NCBI RefSeq assembly: GCF_913773995.1 | Contig: NZ_CAJYES010000076.1 | Span: 1-64,000 of the forward strand | Source of the DNA: an uncultured Pseudacidovorax sp. | GTDB lineage: Bacteria > Pseudomonadota > Gammaproteobacteria > Burkholderiales > Burkholderiaceae_C | Direction: 5' to 3' | Length of the DNA: 64,000 nucleotides | Shown here: one piece after another, positions 34,698 through 44,055 of the stretch | Layout: each line of letters opens with the position of its first letter | Numbering within the stretch: position 1 is the first letter of the stretch | Translations under genes and position numbers: made by a program | The notes under the pieces: generated by a model | Seen by the model: the letters and a program-made list of their open reading frames with translations, nothing else | What the model was told of the DNA's origin: nothing | Database searches by the model: none

Positions 34698-35819
34698 ATG
34701 GAAAGCGGTGAATATCTCTACATCTGGCAGTCGGCCGATTGGCCGGCCTGGCGCTACGACCTTGCAGCGCTGGCCCAGCCGCTGGAAGACGTCAGCCGCG
34801 CCCAGGGTCTTCTGCTCGGCCGGCTGGCCGATGTGGGCCTGGAACTGCGGGACCGCGCCAGCCTGGCCGCCCTCACAGACGACGTTCTCAAGACCAGCGA
34901 GATCGAGGGCGAACTGCTGAACCCGGCCTCCGTGCGCTCCTCCATCGCCCGCCGGCTGGGGCTGGACATCGGCGCTCTCGCGCCGGCCGATCGGCATGTG
35001 GACGGCGTGGTGGAGATGGTGCTCGACGCCACCGGCCGCAGCGCCGATCCGCTCACGGCCGAGCGCCTGTTCGGCTGGCATGCGGCGCTGTTCCCGACCG
35101 GCTACTCGGGCCTGTCGCGCATCGCCGTCGGCCGCTGGCGCGACGATGCCACCGGGCCGATGCAGGTGGTCTCGGGCCCGGTGCACCGGCGCAATGTGCA
35201 CTTCGAGGCACCGCCGGCCGATCGACTGGCGGCGGAAATGGCGCGCTTCCTGGCCTGGGCGGAGGCCGAGGGCAGCCTCGTGCCGGCGCTGGTCAAGGCG
35301 GGCCTGGCGCATCTGTGGTTCGTCACCGTCCATCCTTTCGACGATGGCAACGGTCGCATCGCCCGGGCTGTGGGCGACCTGTTCCTGGCGCGCGCCGATG
35401 GCGCCGGGCAGCGCTTCTACAGCCTGTCGGCGCAGATCCAGCGGGAGCGCAATGCCTATTGCGACATCCTCGAGCGCACGCAGAAGGGCTCGCTGGACGT
35501 GACCGCTTGGCTGGCCTGGTTCCTGGCCGCGCTTGGGCGTGCGCTGGAGAGCGCGCAGACCGCGTTGAGCGCCGTGCTGGCCAAGGCACGCTTCTGGCAG
35601 CACTGGGCGGGCACCGCCTTCAACGAACGGCAGGCCAAGCTGATCAATCGCCTGCTCGACGGCTTCGAGGGCAAGCTCACCAGCAGCAAATGGGCGGCCA
35701 TCGCCAAATGCTCGGCCGACACGGCCCTGCGCGACATCACGGCGCTGCTCGAACTGGGCGTGTTGCGCAAGGCGCCCGGCGGTGGGCGCAGCAGCGCCTA
35801 CGAATTGGTGATGCCCTGA
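34698..35819 (+). CDS. Fic family protein, class II with inhibitory motif
   Basis: This 373-residue Fic protein has an N-terminal DUF4172-like region and a Fic domain with the complete catalytic motif HPFDDGNGR (212-220). Its N-terminal helix carries the inhibitory motif TSEIEG (66-71), of the (S/T)xxxE(G/N) class II type, which blocks ATP until relieved. The C-terminus (about 305-373) looks like a winged helix (ALRDITALLELGVLRKAPGG). Fic enzymes transfer AMP to target proteins. The target here is unknown. The ATG at 34698 directly follows a repeat array. An in-frame ATG at 34662 lies within it. Confidence 0.88.
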   Translation: MESGEYLYIWQSADWPAWRYDLAALAQPLEDVSRAQGLLLGRLADVGLELRDRASLAALTDDVLKTSEIEGELLNPASVRSSIARRLGLDIGALAPADRHVDGVVEMVLDATGRSADPLTAERLFGWHAALFPTGYSGLSRIAVGRWRDDATGPMQVVSGPVHRRNVHFEAPPADRLAAEMARFLAWAEAEGSLVPALVKAGLAHLWFVTVHPFDDGNGRIARAVGDLFLARADGAGQRFYSLSAQIQRERNAYCDILERTQKGSLDVTAWLAWFLAALGRALESAQTALSAVLAKARFWQHWAGTAFNERQAKLINRLLDGFEGKLTSSKWAAIAKCSADTALRDITALLELGVLRKAPGGGRSSAYELVMP

Positions 35820-35863
35820 CAAAGCACACGCGAACCCGCAAGGCCCACGCGCGCCCCGCGACC

Positions 35864-37096
35864 CTACTTCACGAACTGGTTGAGCTGGATGATCGGCAGC
35901 AGCACCGCCAGCACGATCAGCATCACCACGCCACCCATGCCCACGATCAGCAGCGGCTCCAGGATGGTGGCCAGATGCATGGCGCGGCGCTGCACCTCGG
36001 CCGACAGCTGCTTGGCGGCCCGCTGCAGCATCACGGGCAGCTCGCCGGTCTGCTCGCCCAGGCGGGCGAACATGGGCACGATGCCCGGAAAGCGCTTCTT
36101 CTGCGCCAGGGCCGAGGCCAGCGGCGCGCCTTCGCGCACCAGCGTCAGTGCATCCAGCGCATCGGCGCGCATGGCGCGGTTGTTGAGCGTCTCGGCCGCG
36201 GCCTGCAGCGCACGCAGGATGGGCACACCCGCCGCCGCCAGCATGGCCAGGGTGCCCGCGAAGCGCGCGGCGTTGTAGCCCCGCGCGAGCTTGCCCACCA
36301 GCGGCAGGCGCAGCCAGAAGGCGTCGAAGCGTTCGCGCAATGCGTCGCGCGCCAGCGCCGCCTTGCCGCCTACGACGGCCACCGCCAGCACGCCCAGCAT
36401 CAGCCAGCCCCAGCCGCGCACGAAGGCCGACAGGCCCAGCATGGCCTGGGTCAGCAAGGGCAGCGCTCGCTTGGTGCCGGCGAACACGCTGGCCACCTGC
36501 GGCACCACGTAGCTCACCAGGAAGATCACGATCACCACCGCGATCACCGTGACGATGGCCGGGTAGAGCGTGGCGCCGATCAGCTTCTGGCGCAGCGCCT
36601 GCTGCTCCTCCAGGTCGTCGGCCAGGCGCTCCAGCACCAGGCCGAGCTGGCCGCTGTGCTCGCCGGCGCCGATGACGGCGGTGTAGATGGCCGAGAACTC
36701 GCGCGGGTGCTGCGCCAGTGCGCGCGCAAAGCTGCTGCCACCATTGACCTCGGCGCGCAGCGAGGCCACCAGCTGGCGCTGCGGTTCGCTTTCGGCCTCG
36801 TCGGTCAGGGCGGTGAGGGCGCGTTCCAGCGGCAGGCCGGAGGCCACCAGGCCAGCGAGCTGTCGCGTCCAGACGCCCAGCGCGGTGGAATTGAACACGC
36901 GTCCGCCGATGCGTCGGCGCCACAGCGGGGTAGCGGCGCCACCTGCATCCGTTCCGCCAGCCACACCTTCGACGGAGAGCGGGATCAGCGCCTGCGCCCG
37001 CAGCATGCTGCGCGCCGCGCGGGCGGTGTCGGCCTCCAGCACGCCCTTGCGGGGGCGTCCGTCTGCGTCGATGGCTTCGAAGGCGTAGGCGGGCAT
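35864..37096 (-). CDS. gspF: type II secretion inner-membrane protein GspF
   Basis: This 410-residue platform protein of the type II secretion system has three membrane helices and two T2SSF domains. Markers are MPAYAFEAIDADGRPRKGVL at the start, FTRQLAGLVASGLPLERAL-like sequence in the first domain (near 75-95), and ILEPLLIVGMGGVVMLIVLA near the end. It contacts the GspE ATPase and GspL. It is the last gene of the minus-strand gsp cluster, separated from gspE by an extra gene. Confidence 0.95.
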   Translation of the reverse strand: MPAYAFEAIDADGRPRKGVLEADTARAARSMLRAQALIPLSVEGVAGGTDAGGAATPLWRRRIGGRVFNSTALGVWTRQLAGLVASGLPLERALTALTDEAESEPQRQLVASLRAEVNGGSSFARALAQHPREFSAIYTAVIGAGEHSGQLGLVLERLADDLEEQQALRQKLIGATLYPAIVTVIAVVIVIFLVSYVVPQVASVFAGTKRALPLLTQAMLGLSAFVRGWGWLMLGVLAVAVVGGKAALARDALRERFDAFWLRLPLVGKLARGYNAARFAGTLAMLAAAGVPILRALQAAAETLNNRAMRADALDALTLVREGAPLASALAQKKRFPGIVPMFARLGEQTGELPVMLQRAAKQLSAEVQRRAMHLATILEPLLIVGMGGVVMLIVLAVLLPIIQLNQFVK

Positions 37097-37118
37097 GCGT
37101 CGGTCGGTAAAAGGGCAG

Positions 37119-37595
37119 TCAGCGCTGCAGGATGCCGGAGATCTCGTTGCCGTCGGCTTTCACCGGGGCCGTGGCGCTACGCAGTCGAAGCGAGGCATGA
37201 CCATGCGCTTCGCTGGTCAGGAGCCGGCCTTCGTAGCGGCCGTTGACGCGCGGGTCGGTGCAGCGGTCCACCTGCACGGCCAGTTGGGCATGGGCATTGC
37301 TGCGGTAGGGCAGCGCGCTGCCCTGGATGCCGCAGCTGGCGCGCGGCATCTGGCCGGAGACCTGGCCGTCGGCACCGATGCGCAGCCACAGGTCTGAGGC
37401 CAGGCGGCGCCCGACCTGGAATCCGTCTGCGCCCAGCTCGAAGACCATTACGCTGCCGCGCCACTCGCCATGGAAGTCGGCGTAGCCTTGTGCGACCACC
37501 AGGCCGGGCGCCATCAGCGCGCCCATGCCCAGCACCGCGCAAAGGCCCGGCAGCGCGCTGCGGCAGGCGGGGACGGGGTGAGCGTGCAGGGGCAT
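37119..37595 (-). CDS. unknown exported protein inside the gsp cluster
   Basis: I do not recognise this 158-residue product. It has an N-terminal hydrophobic signal (about 15-36, ending VVAQ) and a beta-rich body beginning GYADFHGEWRGSVMVFEL, with two cysteines (RASCGIQG, VDRCTDP) that could form a disulphide. It lies 12 bp after gspE and 22 bp before gspF, well inside the operon, so it is probably co-expressed with secretion genes. It could be an accessory factor or a substrate-like protein. Confidence 0.65.
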   Translation of the reverse strand: MPLHAHPVPACRSALPGLCAVLGMGALMAPGLVVAQGYADFHGEWRGSVMVFELGADGFQVGRRLASDLWLRIGADGQVSGQMPRASCGIQGSALPYRSNAHAQLAVQVDRCTDPRVNGRYEGRLLTSEAHGHASLRLRSATAPVKADGNEISGILQR

Positions 37596-37607
37596 GGAGA
37601 AGGGCGC

Positions 37608-39035
37608 TCAGTCCCGCGTCACGCGCAGCAGTTCGGCGCGCGAGGTGATGCCGGTCGCCACCAGCCGCTCGCCGTCGGCGCGCATGGAGCGCAGGCCGCC
37701 GCGCGCGCCCGCAGCCAGCAGCTCGCTCTCGGGCGCGCGGTTGTGCACCAGCGCACGCACGGCGTCATCGGCGACCAGCAGCTCGAAGATGCCGGTGCGG
37801 CCCTGGTAGCCGGTGTGGCCGCAGGCCTCGCAGCCCACCGGCTGCATCTGGACATCGGGGCCGGGCGCGGCGCAATGCGGGCACAGCTTGCGCACCAGCC
37901 GCTGGGCCAGCACGCCCAGCAGCGAGCTCGACAGCAGGAAGGGCTCCACGCCCATGTCGGTCAGGCGGGTGACGGCGCTGACGGCGTCGTTGGTGTGCAG
38001 CGTGGCCAGCACCAGGTGGCCCGTCAGCGAGGCCTGGATGGCGATCTGCGCGGTCTCGAAGTCGCGGATCTCGCCGATCATGATCACGTCCGGGTCCTGA
38101 CGCAGGATGGCGCGCAGGGCCTTGGCGAAGGTGAGTTCGATGCGGGCATTGACCTGCGTCTGGCCCACACCGGGCAGCTCGTATTCGATCGGGTCTTCCA
38201 CCGTCATGATGTTGCTGCTGCCGGCATCGAGCCGGGACAGCGCCGCATAGAGGGTGGTGGTCTTGCCCGAGCCGGTCGGGCCGGTCACCAGGATGATGCC
38301 GTGCGGCTGCTGGATCAGCGTCTCGAAGCGCTGGAGGGTGTCGCCCAGCATGCCCACCGATTCGAGGGTGAGCTTGCTCTCGCTCTTGTCCAGAAGGCGC
38401 AGCACGGCCCGCTCGCCGTGGGCCGAGGGCAGGGTGGAGACGCGCACGTCCACCGCCCGCGTGCCGATGCGCAGCGAGATGCGGCCGTCCTGCGGCAGGC
38501 GCTTTTCGGCGATGTCGAGGTCGGCCATGATCTTCAGGCGCGAGATCAGCGCCGCATGCAGGGCCCGGTTGGGCTGCACCACCTCGCGCAGCGTGCCGTC
38601 GATGCGGAAGCGCACGGCCGAGGTGCGCTCGTAGGGCTCGATGTGGATGTCGCTGGCGCCGTCGCGCGCGGCCTGCGTGAGCAGCGCGTTGAGCATGCGG
38701 ATGATGGGCGCGTCGCCGGCGGATTCCAGCAGGTCCTCCACCGCCGGCAGCTCCTGCATCATGCGCGAGAGATCGGCGTCGGTCTCGACCTCGCTCACGA
38801 TGGCGGCGGCATTGGATTCGCCCTGCGCATAGGCGGCGCTGATGCGCTGTGCGAGCTGGTCGGCCGGCAGCAGATCGACCTGGGCGGCCGGGTATTTCCG
38901 CAACACCTCGCCCACGGCGCTGGCGGGGGCGCCCACCGGCATCCACAGCGTCAGCCGGCCGGCGTCGTCCTCTTCCAGCAGCAGCTGCTGGCTGCGCGCG
39001 AAGCCGTAGGGCAGGGGATGGCGCAGGGCCGGCAT
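37608..39035 (-). CDS. gspE: type II secretion ATPase GspE
   Basis: This 475-residue hexameric ATPase drives pseudopilus assembly. Walker A is GPTGSGKTTTLY, followed by the Asp box IMTVEDPIEYEL, the Walker B region DPDVIMIGEIRD and the His box LATLHTNDAV. The zinc-binding tetracysteine of GspE is present (LCPHC and CEACG). The N1 domain is shortened but recognisable. Its ATG shares one base with the gspD stop (TGATG). Confidence 0.96.
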   Translation of the reverse strand: MPALRHPLPYGFARSQQLLLEEDDAGRLTLWMPVGAPASAVGEVLRKYPAAQVDLLPADQLAQRISAAYAQGESNAAAIVSEVETDADLSRMMQELPAVEDLLESAGDAPIIRMLNALLTQAARDGASDIHIEPYERTSAVRFRIDGTLREVVQPNRALHAALISRLKIMADLDIAEKRLPQDGRISLRIGTRAVDVRVSTLPSAHGERAVLRLLDKSESKLTLESVGMLGDTLQRFETLIQQPHGIILVTGPTGSGKTTTLYAALSRLDAGSSNIMTVEDPIEYELPGVGQTQVNARIELTFAKALRAILRQDPDVIMIGEIRDFETAQIAIQASLTGHLVLATLHTNDAVSAVTRLTDMGVEPFLLSSSLLGVLAQRLVRKLCPHCAAPGPDVQMQPVGCEACGHTGYQGRTGIFELLVADDAVRALVHNRAPESELLAAGARGGLRSMRADGERLVATGITSRAELLRVTRD

Positions 39036-41371
39036 CAGGGCATCTCGCGGCGCGAGGCCGGGTCGTCGGTGGGCGGCAGGGCGCCCTTGAGCGGCGCACG
39101 GCTCAGCGCGTCCGGCGACAGCGGGCCGGGCACGGCGGGCGGCAGCGGCGGCGGGATCAGGCGCGTGCCGTCGATGCGGCGGCTGTCGTCGCCCACGCCC
39201 TGCACGGCCGGCAGTGGGGGCAGCACGAAGGAATCGCGCACGTTGTTCAGCATGGGGTTGTCGGTGGGCGGCTGGCTGGCCTGCTGCAGGGCGCGCAGCG
39301 TGTCGTAGCGGTCGGCCGTGATGGCGTCGCTGGAGAGCTGGTCGCGCACGATGGTCGGGCGCAGGAAGACCATCAGGTTGGTCTTGTTGCGGCGCCGCGT
39401 CTCGCTCTTGAACAGGTTGCCCATGATGGGCACGTCGCCCAGGCCGGGCACCTTCTCCTGCGAGGCGGAATACTCGTCCGACAGCAGGCCGCCCAGCAGC
39501 ACGATGCCGCCCTGGTCGACCAGCACGCTGGACTCGATCGCGCGCTTGCTGGTGGTCGGGCCGTTGACGTTGTTGACCGACGAGGCCACCACCGCCGAGA
39601 CCTCCTGGAAGATGGTCATCTTGACGGTGCCGGTCTCGCTGATCTGCGGCCGCACCCGCAGCGTCAGGCCCACGTCCTTGCGCTCGATGGTCTGGAAGGG
39701 GTTGACCTGCGTGGTGGCACTGCCAGTGTTGGTGTACTGGCCGGTGACGAAGGGCACGTTCTGGCCGACGACGATTCTTGCTTCCTCGTTGTCCAGCGTC
39801 AGCAGGTTGGGCGTGGACAGCACGTTGCCCTCGCCGTTGGAGGCCAGGAAGCGCGCCAGGAAGCCCAGCACGTAGTTGTCGCCGTACTTGTGACCGATGC
39901 CGAAGTTGAACCCCGTCGATGGCAAGGTCGTGGCGGTCTTGGTGGCCAGGCCCACGGCGAGGTTGATGATGTTGGCGCCGGCCAGGCTGGAGTTGGTGCC
40001 GATCACGCCGACGTTGCTGCTGCCGTTGCTGCCCAGGGCGCTTTGCCACTGCACGCCGAATTCGGCGGCCTTGTCGGCGTTGACCTCGACGATCAGCGTC
40101 TCGATCAGCACCTGGGCGCGGCGGCTGTCCAGCTTTTCGATCACCGCACGCAACTGGCGGTACTGCGGCTCGGGCGCCGTGATGATGAGCGAGTTGGTGG
40201 AAGGGTCGGCCTGGATCTGCCCGCCGGTGGAAGGCTGGTTGGCGTTGTTGACCGGCGTGCTGGCGGCGCTGCTGGTCAGGCTCGACAGTCCGGCCTGCAG
40301 CGTGTTGGGCATGGCCTGCGGAACGGCCGAGGCGGCACTGCCGCCGCCTTGGGCCGCGCCCGCGCCGGCCGCACCGTTGGTGTTGGCCAGGCCGGCCGCC
40401 ATGGCGGCGCGCAGCGTGGCCGCCAGGCGCACCGCGTCGGCGTTCTTGAGGTAGACGACGTAGATGTTGCCGGCCGCGCCGTTGCCCGTGTCCGCGGCCG
40501 GGCGGTCGAGCTTGTCGACCAGCGAGCGGATCAGCTGCAGCCGTGCCGGCGTGGCGGCCCGCACGATCAGCGCATTGCTGCGCGGATCGGCCAGCAGCGC
40601 GGTGCGGAAGCCCGCTTCACCACCACCCGTGGGTGCGCCGCCCGCCGCGACGCCGGCGATTCCACCGCCGCCCCCGCCGCCGTCGATCAGGCGCTGCACC
40701 AGCGGCACCATGTCCGAGGCGATGGAGTAGCGCAGCGGGATCACCTCGATGTCCGAGGCGCTGGGCACGTCCAGCGCCGCGATGATGCGGGCCAGCCGGC
40801 GCATGTTGTCCGCGTAGTCGGTGATGACCAGCGAGTTGTTGCCCGGGTTGGCGTTGATCGTGTTGTTGGGCGGGATCAGCGGCCGCAGCACCGGCAGCAG
40901 GTTGTTGGCCGACTCGTGGTTGAGCCGGAACACCTGCGTGATCATCTGACTGCCACTCACGCCACCAGCGCCGCCCACCGAGGTGGTGACGGTGCCGCTC
41001 TGCAGCTTGGCGTCGGCCTCGGGCAGCACCTTGAACAGGCCATCCGACTGCACGATGGAGAAGCCCTGCAGCCGCAGCGCCGCCGCGAACTGGTCGAAGG
41101 CGGCCGCCGGCGCCAGCGGGCGATCGGTCTGAAGCGTGATCTGGCCCTTGACGCGCGGGTCGACCACCACGTCACGGCCCGTGATCACGCCCATGGTGCG
41201 GGCCACGGCCTCGATGTCGGCATTGGCGAAGTTGAGCGTGATGGGCTCGCCGCGGCGCACGGCCGGGCTGGCGGCATCCTGGGCCATCGCGGCGGGAGCG
41301 ATCGCCTGCAGTGCGAGCACGGCAAGCAGGGCACGGGCGGCGCGGGCGCCCAGGGTGAGGGAAGGCTTCAT
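39035..41371 (-). CDS. gspD: type II secretion secretin GspD
   Basis: The 778-residue outer-membrane secretin has a signal peptide (about 1-30, ending AMAQ) and N0-N3 domains (ITLNFANADIEAVARTMGVI, VFRLNHESANNLLPVLRPLI, VIPLRYSIASDMVPLVQRLI, IYVVYLKNADAVRLAATL). Gly- and Ala-rich linkers include a poly-Gly stretch near residue 230. The secretin core follows (VLIETLIVEVNADKAAEFGV, VPGLGDVPIMGNLF). The C-terminal tail is Pro-rich, without an obvious S-domain motif. It forms the exit channel for folded exoproteins. Confidence 0.96.
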   Translation of the reverse strand: MKPSLTLGARAARALLAVLALQAIAPAAMAQDAASPAVRRGEPITLNFANADIEAVARTMGVITGRDVVVDPRVKGQITLQTDRPLAPAAAFDQFAAALRLQGFSIVQSDGLFKVLPEADAKLQSGTVTTSVGGAGGVSGSQMITQVFRLNHESANNLLPVLRPLIPPNNTINANPGNNSLVITDYADNMRRLARIIAALDVPSASDIEVIPLRYSIASDMVPLVQRLIDGGGGGGGIAGVAAGGAPTGGGEAGFRTALLADPRSNALIVRAATPARLQLIRSLVDKLDRPAADTGNGAAGNIYVVYLKNADAVRLAATLRAAMAAGLANTNGAAGAGAAQGGGSAASAVPQAMPNTLQAGLSSLTSSAASTPVNNANQPSTGGQIQADPSTNSLIITAPEPQYRQLRAVIEKLDSRRAQVLIETLIVEVNADKAAEFGVQWQSALGSNGSSNVGVIGTNSSLAGANIINLAVGLATKTATTLPSTGFNFGIGHKYGDNYVLGFLARFLASNGEGNVLSTPNLLTLDNEEARIVVGQNVPFVTGQYTNTGSATTQVNPFQTIERKDVGLTLRVRPQISETGTVKMTIFQEVSAVVASSVNNVNGPTTSKRAIESSVLVDQGGIVLLGGLLSDEYSASQEKVPGLGDVPIMGNLFKSETRRRNKTNLMVFLRPTIVRDQLSSDAITADRYDTLRALQQASQPPTDNPMLNNVRDSFVLPPLPAVQGVGDDSRRIDGTRLIPPPLPPAVPGPLSPDALSRAPLKGALPPTDDPASRREMP

Positions 41372-41373
41372 GG

Positions 41374-42180
41374 TCAACCGAGATTGATGATGGAGCGCGC
41401 GCCTTCGCGCCGCCCCATGATGTTCAGGAGATTGGCGAGGGCGTCCTCGCTGCCGGGCGCGGCGCTGGCCTCGCCCCCGAAACGCATGGTGTTGCCGTTC
41501 CAGCGGCCGCTGCCCGACAGGCGCAGTGCACCCTGGGTGGTGGTCAGCAGCAGGCTGGGCGCGGGACCGCCGTCGAGCACCAGCCGGTAGCTGCCCATCG
41601 GGCGCAGCGTGCTGAGGCTGGAGCTGAGATCCGTCGCATCGAGCACGGCGCGGCCGTCCAGTGCGAGGCCGCCCTGCGACCAGCGCAGCGCGAAGGCGTC
41701 GGTGCGCAGGTCGAGCGCGCCGTCGAGCCGCAAGGTGTTCCAGGGGGCGCCCAGGCCGCTCAGCATGGCCGCAGGCCAGCGGCTGCGGCCGTCGTCCCAG
41801 GCCAGGCGGAAGCCGGCGCTGCCGGCCGGGCCGGCCGCAAAGCCCAGCGGGCCCTGCGTGCAGCAGCCGAGTTCGAGCTGGCCGCGCACGCCCAGCCAGG
41901 CGGGGCGCAATTGCCACTGCATGCGGCCTGGCAGCGCGATCCGGTCGGCGCCGCCCGCGCCGCTGGCGAGCACGACGGCGGCACTGCCCTTCCAGACGGT
42001 GCCGCGCGCATCACGCAGCTGCAGCTGGCCACTGGTGGCCGAATCCAGCCCCTGCGCGAGCCAGCGGGCCGGCGCCCACACCACCGTCGCGATGAGGGCG
42101 CCCAGCACCGCACCGACCACGGCCCAGCGCCAGGGCGCGCGCGGCTCCCGTCGAACGGCGGCGGCAGTGCGAAGGGCCAT
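41374..42180 (-). CDS. gspN: type II secretion protein GspN
   Basis: This 268-residue inner-membrane protein has one N-terminal helix (about 18-36) and a periplasmic domain typical of GspN (LQLRDARGTVWKGSAAVVLA, then beta-rich repeats such as ALDLRTDAFALRWSQGGLAL). GspN is an accessory component present in only some systems. It lies 2 bp after gspM and 2 bp before gspD, in a tight operon. Confidence 0.88.
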   Translation of the reverse strand: MALRTAAAVRREPRAPWRWAVVGAVLGALIATVVWAPARWLAQGLDSATSGQLQLRDARGTVWKGSAAVVLASGAGGADRIALPGRMQWQLRPAWLGVRGQLELGCCTQGPLGFAAGPAGSAGFRLAWDDGRSRWPAAMLSGLGAPWNTLRLDGALDLRTDAFALRWSQGGLALDGRAVLDATDLSSSLSTLRPMGSYRLVLDGGPAPSLLLTTTQGALRLSGSGRWNGNTMRFGGEASAAPGSEDALANLLNIMGRREGARSIINLG

Positions 42181-42182
42181 GG

Positions 42183-42740
42183 TCAGCGCGCGGCGGGCAG
42201 GCCCATGACGAAGGTGCCCTGCCAGGATGGCTGCACCACGCCTGGCGCCGCGGTCGCGTTGGCGGCACCGGTGCCGGTGGGGGCGGCGGTCTGGGCGCGG
42301 GTCAGATGCGCCTCGCGCGGCACGGCGCGGGCATTGGCGCGGGCCTGGGCAAGCCAATCGGCCAGTTGGTCGGCCGGCACGCTGCGCAGCCCGATGGCCA
42401 CGGCATCGCCACCTGCGGCACGCACTTGTGCATCGGGTCCCAGACCCTTGCGCGCGGCCGTCTCGATTCCGCGCAGGGCATCTTCGCGGCTGGGCCGGGG
42501 CTGCCCCTGCATGGCGCGGGCCTGGGCTTGCAACGACGCCATCTGCTGCAGCTGGGCGTCCAGTGCGGCATGGGCAGCCGGTGCGGTCGAGACGGTACGC
42601 AGCGCGGGCGCCAGGGCCACCCACCACAGCAGTGCCACCCCCACGAGCAGGGCGGCGATTGCGGCCAGCCGCCGCTCGCGCGGAGCCAGCGTGGCCCACC
42701 ATGTCTGCAGGCGGGCCGGGGAAGCGGGGCGGCGATTCAC
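42183..42740 (-). CDS. gspM: type II secretion protein GspM
   Basis: This 185-residue bitopic inner-membrane protein starts with ARLQTWWATLAPRERRLAAI, the usual cytoplasmic GspM lead, then one helix (AALLVGVALLWWVALAPAL) and a small periplasmic domain. GspM partners GspL. I chose the GTG at 42740, which begins where family similarity begins and has AAGG 7 nt upstream. An ATG at 42836 would add 32 residues of unlikely, Arg/Pro-rich sequence. Confidence 0.85.
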   Translation of the reverse strand: MNRRPASPARLQTWWATLAPRERRLAAIAALLVGVALLWWVALAPALRTVSTAPAAHAALDAQLQQMASLQAQARAMQGQPRPSREDALRGIETAARKGLGPDAQVRAAGGDAVAIGLRSVPADQLADWLAQARANARAVPREAHLTRAQTAAPTGTGAANATAAPGVVQPSWQGTFVMGLPAAR

Positions 42741-42846
42741 GAAGGAGCCTTGTCGGTCGGGGCTGGCGTTGGGGCGGATGTCGTGCGTGCCGGGGGGAAG
42801 GGGTGGGCGGCACGCGCGCCGTCGGGATCGACGCAAGTCTTGCGCC

Positions 42847-44055
42847 TCATCGTGCGGCCTCTGCCTGGACCAGCAGCAGGTCGCCTTCGGCGCGTGCGCT
42901 GTAGCCGCGGCTGCGAAGACCGGTCTGCACGGACTCCATTTCTGCCGGCGAGAGCGTCACGCCGCGCAGGCGCAACTGGCCGCCGCTGTAGTCGATGGCC
43001 GAGGGTACCCGCCCTGCGGGCAGGCTGCCGCCCAGTGCGGCGAGAGTCGGCTCGAAGTCGGAGGGCGTCAGGCCGCCCGTGGCCGCCTGCAGCGCCGCCA
43101 CTTCGCGGGACATCTGCACCGGCGCGTCGAGCACCACCGACACATGCGGAAAGGTCTGGGTGAGCACCTGCCGCACCTGCTGGCGCTTGGCCTCCAGCGC
43201 GCGCCGCTCCTTGAATGCCCAGGCGTTGAGTCCCACGAGCTGCAGCACGACGAGCAGGGCCGCACCCCAGCGCGCAGCGCGCCAGCGGGGTGCCCGCCAC
43301 ACCGCGGCCGCCAGGGCGCCGGCCTGCTTGCGGGCCCGTGCACTGCCCGTGGTGGCGAATTCGAACTGGGCCAGGTCCCAGCCGGACTGGCTGGCTTGCA
43401 GCCAGCGTTCCGCAGTAGGCAGGAGGGGCAGGGCGTGGCCGAGCAGGTGCTCGGCCACCGCAGCGGCCGCCGGCTCGGCCATGGCTTCGCCGGCTTCCGA
43501 GTGGGCCGCTGCGAGCGCCGCCGTGCTGGCCGAGAACGGAAGTCGCAGCACACCTTGTGCGTTGCAGATGGTGAGCCAGGGCGACGCGCTGTCGCCAGTG
43601 ACGAAGACAGTCGCGGGCTGGCCCTCGGCCTGAGGCGCGAATTCGGGAACCAGTCGACTGACGCGTCGGCCCGTGGCCTCGATGGCCTGCAGCGTGGCCT
43701 GCAGCCAGTCGCGGCGGCAGGCGGCCACCCACGCCGCAGCGCCGGCCTCGGCGCCGGGTGAGAGCGCGAAGTGCAGTTGCTCCGGATCGTCGAGCAGCCG
43801 GTCTTCCAGAAGGCCCGAGAGCACGTTGCGCACCCGCGCCGCGTTCTGCAGGCTGCCTGGCGGCAGCGAGACGGCATGCCACGACAGGGCGGAGGCAGGC
43901 ACGATCAGCACCAGCTCGTGCTGGCCCGGCAGCAGGGAGATGGGCGATTCACCCTGACCCACCAACTGGCGGCCGTCGGAAGACCAATGCGCCCAGGCCA
44001 CGGAGCCCAGGCCAGGCGCGGACGGAGGCGGCGGCTGGACGAGGATCAGGGCCAT
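42847..44055 (-). CDS. gspL: type II secretion protein GspL
   Basis: This 402-residue protein has an actin-like cytoplasmic domain (ELVLIVPASALSWHAVSLPP, then VRNVLSGLLEDRLLDDPEQL), one membrane helix near 265-285 (WGAALLVVLQLVGLNAWAF) and a periplasmic ferredoxin-like domain. GspL links the GspE ATPase to the platform. It is separated from gspK by a 257-bp gap, unusual in this otherwise tight operon, and may have its own promoter there. Confidence 0.9.
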   Translation of the reverse strand: MALILVQPPPPSAPGLGSVAWAHWSSDGRQLVGQGESPISLLPGQHELVLIVPASALSWHAVSLPPGSLQNAARVRNVLSGLLEDRLLDDPEQLHFALSPGAEAGAAAWVAACRRDWLQATLQAIEATGRRVSRLVPEFAPQAEGQPATVFVTGDSASPWLTICNAQGVLRLPFSASTAALAAAHSEAGEAMAEPAAAAVAEHLLGHALPLLPTAERWLQASQSGWDLAQFEFATTGSARARKQAGALAAAVWRAPRWRAARWGAALLVVLQLVGLNAWAFKERRALEAKRQQVRQVLTQTFPHVSVVLDAPVQMSREVAALQAATGGLTPSDFEPTLAALGGSLPAGRVPSAIDYSGGQLRLRGVTLSPAEMESVQTGLRSRGYSARAEGDLLLVQAEAAR

